The translations under genes were made by a program, and so were the position numbers. From Planctomycetaceae bacterium (GTDB lineage Bacteria; Planctomycetota; Phycisphaerae; SM23-33): a stretch of DNA of 43,969 bases. The stretch covers positions 1 to 43,969 of the forward strand of contig JAJFVE010000167.1 in the NCBI GenBank assembly GCA_021371965.1, read 5' to 3'. Within the stretch, counting starts at the first letter, position 1. Each line of letters opens with the position of its first letter. This document shows positions 28,443 through 35,898 of this stretch, piece by piece. Under the pieces are notes generated by a model that did no database searches, was not told where the DNA came from, and saw only the letters and a program-made list of their open reading frames with translations.

Positions 28443-30323
28443 CTACTTCTTCAGGGGGTAATTCTTCTCGAGGGCGTTGAGGGCGGCCTTGGCTTGTTCG
28501 GCCGCGGCGTCTTGGGCTGTGTGGAGCTTGAGGAACTGGCGATAGTAGCCTTTGGCCCGTTCGGCCACGGCCGGTTTGGCCGGGGCCGTGGCTTGCTTGA
28601 GCAGTGTGGAGGCGTACCACTGGCCCAAGGACAGGCAGGAAGCCTCGGAGACTTCGTTGATCCCCTTGGCTGCCAGGGCGAGGTTGACGGCCAGCGTGGT
28701 TTCGAGCGACGGGTGGGAGGCCGCCTCGGCGGCTTGGGGGTCGTTGGCCTCGGTCAGCAGCAGATAGATCAGTTGGGTTCGGGAGGGCGCGTCGGCGGGG
28801 TCGGCCTGGAGCCTGTCCTTGAGGGTCTTGATGGTTTCGCTGGCCAGCTCGCGCGGCGTCGAGGCGGTCTGGCACTTGGCGATGGCTTCCTTCAAGCGCA
28901 CTTCCTGGGGCGACTGGAGATACTGCGCCACCAGCAGCGCGCGGCGATAAGTTTCCAGCGCCTTGGCCACCCGCTCCCGCTGCAAGTACAGGTCCGCCAG
29001 GTCGGTGAGAGGTCCGAGATACGCCTCGGCTGCGGGCCGGCGGCCGGTGCCGCTGGCGGCCCGGAAGACCTGGTCGAGCAGGTCCGCGCGGGCTGCGAGA
29101 TATTCCGCCCGCCGGTCGGGCGAGGCCTTCTCGAGCGTCACCAGGACGTCGATGGCCTTGGCGCGCCCGGCGGGGTCCTTGGCGCAGAGCGGCCAGGCCT
29201 TTTCGTAGAGCATCTGCTGATAGGCTGCGGCCGCGGAGGCCCCGGCCGCCTCGGCGATCATCTTTTCGCCGATGGCCAGGTCGTCCGCCGTTTCGGGCGT
29301 GGCGACGGCGCGGTCGACGTCGGCGGCGAAACGCCTGGCATATTGTCCCGCGGGGTCTTCGCTGCGCGGGTCCTTGGGCGGCTGGGGCGCCGGCTGCCTG
29401 GCCTTGGCCGCGGCGCGGGCGGCCTCTTCTCGGGCGGCCCTTTGCGCCGCATCGAGCTTAGCCTGCAGATCGCGGCGCTTGATGGCGTAGCCCGTGATGG
29501 CGGCCGCGGCCTGAGGCTGCGTGGCCTTGACTTCCTCCAGCTTGAAGATGATGTCGCTGCAGCGGTCCAGGGCGTCCTGCCAGTCCCCGGCCGCCGACCG
29601 CTGCTCCATGCGCTGGCGAAGGTCTTCGATCTGCGCCATCACGTCTTGCGCCTGCGGCGCTGCCGGCTGACCCTGGGCGGTCTTGATATCCGACTTGGCC
29701 TGCTCGAAGGCTTTCTGGAGTTTGTCGTCTTTGATCGTGTGGCCGGCGGCGAGGGCTTGCAGCTCATCGTACTTGGCGCGGGCCTGATCGTAGCGTCCAG
29801 CCGCCACTGCATGGTGGACCTCGTCGGCCAGCGCCAGAAGGGTCTCGCTGTGGTCGGCTTCCCAGGTGTCGCGAACCATCGTGAGATACAGCACGGCGCC
29901 CACGATGACGGTCGCGACGAAGCATACGCCAAAGGCGATCAGCGGCGTGCGGTCTTTGCGAACGGGCCTGCCCTTGCCGCCGCGGAGCGGCTGGGCGGAT
30001 GTGTCGTCGCCGTAATCCGGCGGCGGCGCCGACGGCGCCGATGGCGAGGGGGCGATCGAGGCCATCAGTTCATCCAGCGCCGCGCCCGGCGAGGGATCGA
30101 GTGCCTGCGGGGCCGCATGCACCGGCGGCGCCTGCACAGCCCGTCGAGGCGCAGCGACGGGCGGCGGCACAGCGGCCCCCGGGCCACCGACCGCCTCGGC
30201 TACCGGAACGGGTACCTCGCACACCGTCCCGCAGGAGGGACACTTGACGCGCCGCCCGGCAAGATCGTCCCCGACCCGGAGGGTCTGCCGACAAGCCGGA
30301 TTCGTGCATGTAAAATGAACCAT
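28443..30323 (-). CDS. zinc-ribbon, membrane-anchored TPR protein
   Basis: The 626-aa protein begins with an MJ0042-type zinc ribbon (CTNPACRQTL and CPSCGTVCEVP, residues 5-38). A Pro/Ala-rich linker and one membrane helix (about 130-150, TPLIAFGVCFVATVIVGAVL) follow. The C-terminal part of about 470 residues is helical with TPR-like units (LADLYLQRERVAKALETYRRAL). The zinc ribbon would face the cytoplasm and the TPR part the other side. Such proteins are common in planctomycetes, with no assigned function. The ATG at 30323 is preferred to the adjacent GTG because GAGG is seven bases upstream. It is divergent from the radical SAM gene at 30478. Confidence 0.82.
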   Translation of the reverse strand: MVHFTCTNPACRQTLRVGDDLAGRRVKCPSCGTVCEVPVPVAEAVGGPGAAVPPPVAAPRRAVQAPPVHAAPQALDPSPGAALDELMASIAPSPSAPSAPPPDYGDDTSAQPLRGGKGRPVRKDRTPLIAFGVCFVATVIVGAVLYLTMVRDTWEADHSETLLALADEVHHAVAAGRYDQARAKYDELQALAAGHTIKDDKLQKAFEQAKSDIKTAQGQPAAPQAQDVMAQIEDLRQRMEQRSAAGDWQDALDRCSDIIFKLEEVKATQPQAAAAITGYAIKRRDLQAKLDAAQRAAREEAARAAAKARQPAPQPPKDPRSEDPAGQYARRFAADVDRAVATPETADDLAIGEKMIAEAAGASAAAAYQQMLYEKAWPLCAKDPAGRAKAIDVLVTLEKASPDRRAEYLAARADLLDQVFRAASGTGRRPAAEAYLGPLTDLADLYLQRERVAKALETYRRALLVAQYLQSPQEVRLKEAIAKCQTASTPRELASETIKTLKDRLQADPADAPSRTQLIYLLLTEANDPQAAEAASHPSLETTLAVNLALAAKGINEVSEASCLSLGQWYASTLLKQATAPAKPAVAERAKGYYRQFLKLHTAQDAAAEQAKAALNALEKNYPLKK

Positions 30324-30477
30324 CACCGCCTCTTTCAGATTAACGCCCGCCGCCGAACCCGCTTGCGACGAAGCATCTTTTGTTTTTGGAGTATAAACCC
30401 CAAGCCGCGCCGGAGCAACCCCGCGCTTCGGTCGGCCAAACCTCGCACATTGCCCGCTGAGGCACTAGAATAAGGGC

Positions 30478-31404
30478 ATGGAATCTTCCGCGCAATCGAC
30501 CCCCCGGCCGCGCTCGCCTATCGCCGACCATCGCCGCCAGTGGCGAAACTGCCTGTACGTCTACCCCGTGGTCTCGCGCCGCAGCCGCGGGCTGAGCATC
30601 GGCATCAATCTCAACCGCGACAAACGATGCAATTTCGGTTGCGTGTACTGCCAGGTTGACCGCCGCGTCAAACCCAAGCACGTCTCAACGAACCTCTCGA
30701 TCCTCTACGACGAATTGTGCATGGTGCTCGAGGACGCCCTCACCGGCCGCATCTGGGACGACCGGCGATTCTCTTCCACGCCCCAGGAACTGCGGCGAGT
30801 CAACGACGTGGCCTTCAGCGGTAACGGCGAGCCGACCTGCGTGCCGGACTTTCACCGAGCCGTCGCCACGGCCGCCCGGGCCCTGAGCGACGCCGTCCAG
30901 CAGTTCAATCCCGAGGCGGCCGGCAAGATCAAGCTCATCCTGCTGACTAACGCCACCGCCCTGACCAGCCCGCAGGTCCACCGCGCCTTGCCGCACCTGG
31001 ACAAGGCCGGCGGCGAAATCTGGGCCAAGCTCGACGCCGGCACCGAGGAACAATTCCAGCGCGTCAACCGCCCCGCCGAAGGGCTGACGCTGGCGAAGAT
31101 CGTCGAGAACATCATCACGATCTCGCGCGACCGCGCGGTCGTCATCCAGAGCCTTTTCTCGCGTCTCGACGGCCAGGCCCCCACCCTCGCCGATGTGGCC
31201 GCCTATTGCCAGCGCGTCAACGAGATCGTCGCCGCCGGCGGGCGCATCAGAGCCATTCACGTGCATACCATCGCCCGCAAACCCGCCCGCCGCCGCGGCG
31301 CCGAACCCCTGACCAACGAAGAACTCGACGCCATTGCCCAGCAGATCCACGAAGCCATCAACGTCCCTATCGAAGTGTTTTACGGAATCGCGAATCAGTT
31401 GTGA
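30478..31404 (+). CDS. radical SAM protein
   Basis: The 308-aa enzyme has the 4Fe-4S motif CNFGCVYC (residues 51-58) and the SAM-contact region VAFSGNGEPT (about 102). TNATALTSP and WAKLDAGTEEQFQRVNRP are typical of the small radical SAM group (COG0731-like, wybutosine-related). RSRGLSIGINL just before the cluster fits this group. The substrate is unknown. The last codons (Gln-Leu-stop) are encoded by the first bases of a TTGTGAG repeat at 31396, so the present C-terminus may have been set by the repeat. Confidence 0.88.
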   Translation: MESSAQSTPRPRSPIADHRRQWRNCLYVYPVVSRRSRGLSIGINLNRDKRCNFGCVYCQVDRRVKPKHVSTNLSILYDELCMVLEDALTGRIWDDRRFSSTPQELRRVNDVAFSGNGEPTCVPDFHRAVATAARALSDAVQQFNPEAAGKIKLILLTNATALTSPQVHRALPHLDKAGGEIWAKLDAGTEEQFQRVNRPAEGLTLAKIVENIITISRDRAVVIQSLFSRLDGQAPTLADVAAYCQRVNEIVAAGGRIRAIHVHTIARKPARRRGAEPLTNEELDAIAQQIHEAINVPIEVFYGIANQL

Positions 31405-31714
31405 GTTGTGAGTGGTGTGTGGTGAGCGAAGGCACCGGCCAGCTAGAAGAACTTGCCTTTGACAGCGTTCACGTAGTCTCTGACTTGCTGCTGTCCTTCC
31501 TCGCCATTGTTCATCAACGTCATGATTGACTTGCCGCACAAAGCAGGAACAGGCTTGAAAACCCACTCCCGCACATCGTCAGCTCTGATAACAGAGACCA
31601 CGTCTTTGACCCATTCAGGGAGGTCTTCAAAGTTCTCATATTCTAATGCCATCGTCGCTCTCGGCTCACGGCCGCGGTCTTTCACTCACCACTCACAACA
31701 CACAACTCACCACC
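31396..31714. repeat. inverted TTGTGAGTGGTG repeats enclosing a small gene
   Basis: The left arm (31396-31426) is built from TTGTGAG/TGGTGAG units; the right arm (31682-31714) is the complementary CTCACCACTCACAACAC type. Between them lies a single 69-codon gene. Other copies of the family lie at 38406-38443, 38534-38565, 41815-41846 and 43931-43963. Confidence 0.8.
31443..31652 (-). CDS. small DUF2384 (MbcA/ParS/Xre)-like antitoxin domain protein
   Basis: The 69-aa product starts at MALEYENFEDLPEW. Its C-terminal half, REWVFKPVPALCGKSIMTLM followed by GEEGQQQVRDYVNAVKGKF, follows the DUF2384 pattern W-x3-P-x2-L-x-G-x-(PS)-x2-L-(ML)-x-(TN)-GEEG-x3-V-x9-G. This is the toxin-binding domain of MbcA/ParS/Xre antitoxins, which normally pair with a RES toxin. 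No RES gene is nearby, and the N-terminal Xre helix-turn-helix is missing or reduced. The ribosome binding site is weak. The gene is enclosed by inverted repeats. The domain assignment rests on pattern reading only. Confidence 0.6.
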   Translation of the reverse strand: MALEYENFEDLPEWVKDVVSVIRADDVREWVFKPVPALCGKSIMTLMNNGEEGQQQVRDYVNAVKGKFF

Positions 31715-31721
31715 GCCTCAT

Positions 31722-32780
31722 CTACCCGCTGATTTTCGCACCCAGCGCGCCGGTGATGCGGTCGAAATCGTCCAGGCTGTAGTAGTCTACGACGATGCGG
31801 CCGGTGTTGGCCGCCCTGGCGGGCTTGATCTCGACGCGCGTGCCCACGGCAGCGGTCAGTTGGCCTTCCAGGTCGGCGATGTAGGGCGGCTTGCTGGTGC
31901 TCTTGCGAGTGGAGGGCGCTTTGCCCGCCGGGACGGTACCGGCGATGATCTGGGAGACCATCGACTCTAACTGTCTTACTGACAATGACTTATGTAAACA
32001 AAGCTTGGCCAGCTTCAATTGCTGGACCTCTTTGCCGGCCAGGCCCGCCAGAGCTTTGGCATGGCCGAAGCTCAGGTCGCCGCCGAGCAGGAGCGTCTGG
32101 ATCGCGTCGGGCAGATCGAGGATGCGCAGGTAGTTGGCAACCGTCGCGCGCGGCTGGCCGAGGCGCTGGCCGGCCTGGGCCTGCGTGAGATTGAAGCGGT
32201 CCATGTAGTCGCGGTAGGCGGTGGCTTTTTCAACGGGGTTCAGATCGCTGCGCTGGATGTTTTCGATCAGGGCCCACTCGAGCATCTGCTGAGGCGTGGC
32301 CGTGCGCACCACGCAAGGCACGGCCGACATTCCGATCTTGCGGGCCGCCCGCAGCCGCCGCTCGCCGGCGATCAGCACGTATTCGCCCGAGGCGCCGCCG
32401 GGGCTGTCATGCACTGCCACGATGAGCGGCTGAAGGATCCCCTGCTCGGCGATGGAGCTGGCCAGCTCGGCCAGGTCCGACTCGTTGAACTCGCGCCGCG
32501 GCTGATACGGGTTGGGCGTGATCAGGTCGACAGATATTGGGACCGTCCCGCTGTTGGGGACTGTCCCTGTTTCTGTCCCCGTCTGCGCGGAGGCTGAAGC
32601 GGAAACAGGGACTGCCCCCGCTTTCTCCGGATGGGAGAAGCCCTCAGCAGGCGCGTACGTCCCTGCCGGTGCGGCCTGGAGGGTTTCTTCCGCCGCGGGG
32701 GCGTCGGCCATCGCCGAGTTGGAGATCAGGCTGGCCAGTCCGCGGCCGAGACGGGGTTTGATGGGCTTTGGCGAAGACAT
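31722..32780 (-). CDS. parB: chromosome partitioning protein ParB
   Basis: The 352-aa product is a ParB/Spo0J CTPase clamp that loads at parS and organises the origin region. The N-terminus has LGRGLASLI, the peptide that stimulates the ParA ATPase. The CTPase/N-domain begins VDLITPNPYQPRREF and includes AGERRLRAARKIG. The helix-turn-helix (LTQAQAGQRLGQPRATVANYLRIL) and a C-terminal dimerisation domain follow. Between the ParA peptide and the CTPase domain lies a low-complexity linker with VPVSASASAQ and GTVPNSGTVPIS, encoded by a palindromic GGGACTGTCCC repeat. GGAG seven bases upstream supports ATG 32780. Two parS sites lie just upstream. parA is not adjacent; the next gene encodes an XRE protein. 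Confidence 0.95.
   Translation of the reverse strand: MSSPKPIKPRLGRGLASLISNSAMADAPAAEETLQAAPAGTYAPAEGFSHPEKAGAVPVSASASAQTGTETGTVPNSGTVPISVDLITPNPYQPRREFNESDLAELASSIAEQGILQPLIVAVHDSPGGASGEYVLIAGERRLRAARKIGMSAVPCVVRTATPQQMLEWALIENIQRSDLNPVEKATAYRDYMDRFNLTQAQAGQRLGQPRATVANYLRILDLPDAIQTLLLGGDLSFGHAKALAGLAGKEVQQLKLAKLCLHKSLSVRQLESMVSQIIAGTVPAGKAPSTRKSTSKPPYIADLEGQLTAAVGTRVEIKPARAANTGRIVVDYYSLDDFDRITGALGAKISG
32539..32617. repeat. GGGAC-N-GTCCC palindromes inside parB
   Basis: GGGACCGTCCC (32539-32549) and GGGACTGTCCC (32557-32567) are perfect odd palindromes. CCCTGTTTC just after pairs with GAAACAGGG near 32600. All lie in frame in the parB linker region and encode Gly-Thr-Val-Pro units. Confidence 0.7.
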
Positions 32781-32829
32781 TGTTCACTCCGAAAAAGCTA
32801 TCAGCTATCAGTTGTCAGCTACAAGAAGA

Positions 32830-32845
32830 TGTTCCACGTGGAACA
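32830..32845. promoter_or_regulatory. parS site 1
   Basis: TGTTCCACGTGGAACA is a perfect 16-bp palindrome and differs by one base from the well-known parS consensus TGTTNCACGTGAAACA. It lies 50 bases upstream of parB, so ParB may also influence its own promoter. Confidence 0.9.
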
Positions 32846-33114
32846 TCCACACGCGCCCGCCAGCATATCCTTTCGCCGAGATAACGCAACAAGAATCGCT
32901 TGGTCTTACGAGCGCCAAGAGAGAACACGAATGGCACGAATCAGACGAATGGGTACGGGGAAGGCAAAGAGAAAACCTATCGAGCATCCAACTTCGCCAC
33001 GGGGCAAAGCTCGATCGCTGATATCATCTGAGACCGCCGAGGGTTTCCCGTCACTATTCGTTCCATTCGTGTCATTCGTGTTCTCCTCCGGCCGCAGGAC
33101 GACCCACGTCAAAA

Positions 33115-33130
33115 AGTTCCACGTGGAACA
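33115..33130. promoter_or_regulatory. parS site 2
   Basis: AGTTCCACGTGGAACA matches site 1 at 15 of 16 positions; only the first base differs. It lies 285 bases from site 1 and six bases past the stop of the XRE gene. Confidence 0.85.
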
Positions 33131-33136
33131 ATCGCC

Positions 33137-33637
33137 CTATCGCCGGTCCCGGAGTTGGCGCACGATGCGCAGCACGGCGCGGTCGGGCATCTTTTTCAGT
33201 TGGCGGATCAGCTCGGCGAAGATCGCCGGGCGTTTGCGGATAACTTCCTGCAAATCCGTCGAGACCTTGCCGGCCATCGCCAGCAGCACGTCGGCGTCCT
33301 CACCCAGGGCGGCCGCCAGGCGTGCGATAGTGGCCTCCGACGGCGGGGGCTGCAGGCCCCGTTCGATCTTGCTCAAGTACGAAGGCTCGACCCCCACGCG
33401 TTTAGCCAGGGCCCGCACGGACAGATGCGCCTGTTTTGCCCGCCGGATGCGGCCGGCGCTGCCCTTGCCGGAGGCGGCGCGGCCTCGCCCCACGTCAGCC
33501 CCAGCCGCGCCGCGATGGTCCGCTTCCGCCACCGCCGGCGGCACTTGCCCCGGCGCCGCAGCCCCGCGCGCCGCCACCGCAATCGCCTCGCGCCGCTGCC
33601 GCAGATACTCGCCAAAATGCAGGGTCGTGGTGCTCAT
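33137..33637 (-). CDS. XRE-family transcriptional regulator with inserted low-complexity segment
   Basis: The 166-aa protein starts MSTTTLHFGEYLRQRREA, which is helix 1 of an XRE helix-turn-helix. The rest of the motif, LSVRALAKRVGVEPSYLSKI, begins only at residue 72. Relatives go straight from RREA to the LS-RALA helix, so residues 20-71 (Ala/Gly/Arg-rich) look like an insertion of about 52 residues. The C-terminal part (STDLQEVIRKRPAIFAELIR to LRIVRQLRD) matches a known XRE group. The start at 33637 directly follows a 20-bp palindrome with a TATACT box, so the mRNA may be leaderless and autoregulated. The gene lies where parA often sits upstream of parB. Confidence 0.82.
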   Translation of the reverse strand: MSTTTLHFGEYLRQRREAIAVAARGAAAPGQVPPAVAEADHRGAAGADVGRGRAASGKGSAGRIRRAKQAHLSVRALAKRVGVEPSYLSKIERGLQPPPSEATIARLAAALGEDADVLLAMAGKVSTDLQEVIRKRPAIFAELIRQLKKMPDRAVLRIVRQLRDRR

Positions 33638-33638
33638 G

Positions 33639-33658
33639 TGTGTAGTATATACTACACA
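33639..33658. promoter_or_regulatory. palindromic operator/promoter of the XRE gene
   Basis: TGTGTAGTATATACTACACA is a perfect 20-bp palindrome ending one base before the XRE start codon on the minus strand. It contains TATACT, a good -10 box, in both directions. Such a site fits autorepression by a dimeric XRE protein. Confidence 0.7.
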
Positions 33659-33823
33659 GTACACATGAGGCAACAAGATTCGCGGGGATTCTTCTTAGCC
33701 GCGAACTGACGCCTACGGTGGCCTGGGCGATTTCTGAGCTGTATGCCCCTCTGCCTTTGTCGCCCTGCCCCATCCGATCTAAGGCGGCGTCGCTGCCGCC
33801 GCACTCTTACCATCACCTATTTT

Positions 33824-33854
33824 CCTCTGCGTCCTCAGCGACCTCAGCGGCTAA
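33824..33854. repeat. CCTCAGCG repeat (CTGAGG family)
   Basis: Single copy of the family also found at 15693-15714, 18160-18185, 28297-28327, 28391-28430 and 39758-39788. It lies in the spacer between the divergent XRE and dUTPase genes. Confidence 0.75.
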
Positions 33855-33912
33855 TATCTTGGCGGTCATGGGCGAGACGTCCGTGCCACGATCAACAGAG
33901 AGGCAGGTTCAC

Positions 33913-34440
33913 ATGGGCGCACAGGAAACGCACGAACTCAACTCGATCGACGACATCTGGCCGCTCCAGGCGGCGCTGAATAAGCGGGCGGGGTTCGATA
34001 CCGCCGCCCTGGGCGAGGCGCTTAAGGCCGTCGAGGCCGCCGGGCTGGTCGCGGCGCCGGGCGCCAGTGGGGCGGATGCGCCGGCGGCCGATCCCAAGGC
34101 GACGGCCGCGCTGCTGGCGGCGGGGCGGGCGCTGAAGTGTTACATCGACGCGCTGTCGGCCGAGTGCCACGAGCTGCAGGAATGCCTCTCGTGGAAACAC
34201 TGGTATCGCGAGGCCAAGGAAGGACGGCAGTACCAGTTGCAGGACGTGCAGAACGCCCGCGTCGAGGCCACCGACATGCTGTTCTTCTGGATCAGCATCT
34301 GCCAGATCCTCGGCCTCGACGCCCAGGACGTCCTGCGCCTCTACGCCAAGAAGCTGAAAATCAACCACCGCCGCCAGGACGAATCCCGCAGCCAGGCCGA
34401 ACACGGCACGCACGAGGACGAGAACCGCCAGGTGGTCTGA
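33913..34440 (+). CDS. dimeric dUTPase/MazG-like nucleotide pyrophosphatase
   Basis: The 175-aa all-helical protein has the EXXE-type motif AECHELQECLSWKHW (about residue 85), then VEATDMLFFWISICQILGL (about 118) with the second acidic pair, then YAKKLKINHRRQDE (about 143). The WKHW and K-x2-N-x2-RQ signatures are those of dimeric dUTPases (dUTPase_2), which hydrolyse dUTP to dUMP and keep uracil out of DNA. Related MazG-type activity on other nucleotides is possible. The start at 33913 has GAGG about nine bases upstream. A charged C-terminal tail extends beyond the domain. It is convergent with the methyltransferase gene. Confidence 0.82.
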   Translation: MGAQETHELNSIDDIWPLQAALNKRAGFDTAALGEALKAVEAAGLVAAPGASGADAPAADPKATAALLAAGRALKCYIDALSAECHELQECLSWKHWYREAKEGRQYQLQDVQNARVEATDMLFFWISICQILGLDAQDVLRLYAKKLKINHRRQDESRSQAEHGTHEDENRQVV

Positions 34441-34624
34441 GGAACTTTCACCGCGGAGAACGCAGAGAACGCAGAGCGGAAAGGGGCAAGAAGAACGGAT
34501 GGGTGGATGATGGGATGACTGGAGGAACATTTCGGGATTTCCATTCATATCGAAGGCAATTTCTCCCCTTTGCGATCTTTGCGCCCTTTGCGGTTCAAGT
34601 ATTCCCGGGATCAAGGAGGGAAGG
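34441..34624. repeat. repeat-filled spacer between dUTPase and methyltransferase genes
   Basis: Contains AACGCAGAGAACGCAGAG units (about 34455-34480), GGGTGGATGATGGGATG units (about 34499-34520) and TTTGCGATCTTTGCGCCC units (34568-34595). A complementary CCATCCAATCATCC copy lies at about 39825-39850. No gene was found. Confidence 0.65.
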
Positions 34625-35527
34625 CTATTCAGGCCGTGGGGTGCGTTTCTTGCCGGACTTTCTTTCGCCCAGCTTTTTGCCTTTGGCGGTGGGGGGGGCG
34701 GAGGCTTTGGGGTCGGCCGGGCCGTTGAGCGGGTCGCCTACTGCGACGGCGGCCAGGCGATGCTCGATCTGGGCGGCGTAGTTTTCTGACAGCTCGAAGC
34801 CGATGAACTTGCGGCTGAGCTTCTTGGCTGTCACCAGCGTCGTGCCGCTGCCGCCGAAGGGGTCCAGCACCAACTCGCCCTCGTTCGAGCACGCCTTGAT
34901 GATGCGGCCCAGGAGCTGCTCGGGCATCTGGCAGCCGTGCCAGCCGGCCCGCTCTTTGATCGTCCCGCACACGCGCGGGAAATACCAGGTGTCTTCCTCG
35001 GGCTCGAAGCCGCCGGCCATATCCTGCGGGCGCAGGATCCACGTATCGTCGGGCAGGCGGCCTTTGCTGTCGGCACGGGCGTCTGCATAGACGAGCTGGC
35101 GGGCCGAGGGCACACGGATGGCGTCGGCGTTGAACGTGAAGGCCTTGCGGTCTTTGACGAAGTGGAACAGGTGCGTGTGGCTGCGGCTGAACTTGGCCTT
35201 GCAGTTGACCCCGAACGTGTAGTACCAGATCACCCAGCTCCGGCACGTCAGGTCCAGCTCGCGCTGGAAGATCAGCTTGAGCTCGGCCGCAAAGTCGTCG
35301 CCGATAGCCAGCCAGAACGTGCCGGTCGGTTTGAGCGCCCGCACGACGGCGGCGCCCCACTGGCGGGTCCAGTTGAGATACTCGTCTGCCGCCAGCTTGT
35401 CTTCGTAGGCGTCGTAATCGTAGCCGATGTTGAAGGGCGGATCGGCAAAGGCCAGATCGACCGAGCCGGCGGCCATGGCGTTCATGCCGGCGATGCAGTC
35501 CTGGTTGTAAAGCCGGTTGGGCTCCAT
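34625..35527 (-). CDS. solitary DNA methyltransferase (N6-adenine/N4-cytosine, beta-class)
   Basis: The 300-aa enzyme starts with [11 protein letters not shown] and has catalytic motif [12 protein letters not shown] (about residue 30) before SAM motif [15 protein letters not shown] (about 226). That is the beta-class order. DPPF points to N6-adenine methylation; N4-cytosine cannot be excluded. The target sequence is not predictable by eye. No restriction endonuclease lies nearby, so it may be regulatory, as CcrM-type enzymes are. The C-terminus is a Lys-rich tail. The start at 35527 was chosen because the longer frame enters repeat DNA. Confidence 0.92.
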   Translation of the reverse strand: MEPNRLYNQDCIAGMNAMAAGSVDLAFADPPFNIGYDYDAYEDKLAADEYLNWTRQWGAAVVRALKPTGTFWLAIGDDFAAELKLIFQRELDLTCRSWVIWYYTFGVNCKAKFSRSHTHLFHFVKDRKAFTFNADAIRVPSARQLVYADARADSKGRLPDDTWILRPQDMAGGFEPEEDTWYFPRVCGTIKERAGWHGCQMPEQLLGRIIKACSNEGELVLDPFGGSGTTLVTAKKLSRKFIGFELSENYAAQIEHRLAAVAVGDPLNGPADPKASAPPTAKGKKLGERKSGKKRTPRPE

Positions 35528-35898
35528 GGCTTCAATATGCCTTGTGGCGCTTTCGCTGTAAAGGGGAGAACACGAATGGCACGAATGGGCGAATGGTGAA
35601 AAACAAGAACCGGCCGCCATGGAACCCGGTTCCCGCGGCGTTGAAAACAATTCTGGCGGGTAGAGCGGTAGTGTAAGATCATCGATGTGGCAAGATGGGC
35701 GGCGGCGTCCGTTTTACGGGCTACCGGCCACCGGCTACGGGCTCCCTTTTTTGCTGCGTCAGGGGCGCGCGGAGCAAGCTCCGCCGCTAACGTGCGTTAC
35801 TCTTGGTGGTCTTGTTGCTTTACGGGCTACCGGCTCCTGGCTACCGGCTACTATTTTGGCAATACCCGCAGTGGGGGGGCGTTAATCGGGATGGACGA
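35528..35898. repeat. gene-free spacer (371 bp) with several repeat families
   Basis: No gene was found. Contents: GAATGGCACGAATG repeat (35566-35596), GCCGCCATGG half-palindrome (about 35610), two CTACCGGCCACCGG-type repeats (35715-35744 and 35821-35852; also at 15764-15790), and hairpin GCGGAGC-AA-GCTCCGC (35769-35784). The hairpin differs from its relative at 27057 by a compensatory pair. The sigma-factor promoter must lie in or after this stretch. Confidence 0.75.

Larger units (their letters stand above)
32781..33136. other. parS-bearing, repeat-rich spacer (356 bp)
   Basis: No gene was found. The parB-proximal end has a TATCAGC repeat (32796-32820). Two parS sites lie near the ends. 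Between them are an inverted pair of GAATGGCACGAATG repeats (32920-32960 and 33047-33086) and a diverged CCAACTTCGCCACGG repeat (32978-33012). Confidence 0.8.

Noticed and set aside
28494..30473. 659-codon plus-strand frame opposite the zinc-ribbon/TPR gene
   Set aside because: Gly/Leu/Arg-rich antisense frame; the minus-strand gene has a zinc ribbon, membrane helix and ribosome binding site.
31396..31714. CRISPR-like interpretation of the repeated spacer sequences
   Set aside because: Repeats are degenerate, in mixed orientation and not evenly spaced, and no cas gene is present.
33373..33615. Alternative frame inside the XRE gene suggesting two frameshifts
   Set aside because: The other frames give Arg-rich sequence without the missing helix, and the annotated frame is open throughout with both ends conserved. 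An insertion explains it better, though resequencing would settle it.
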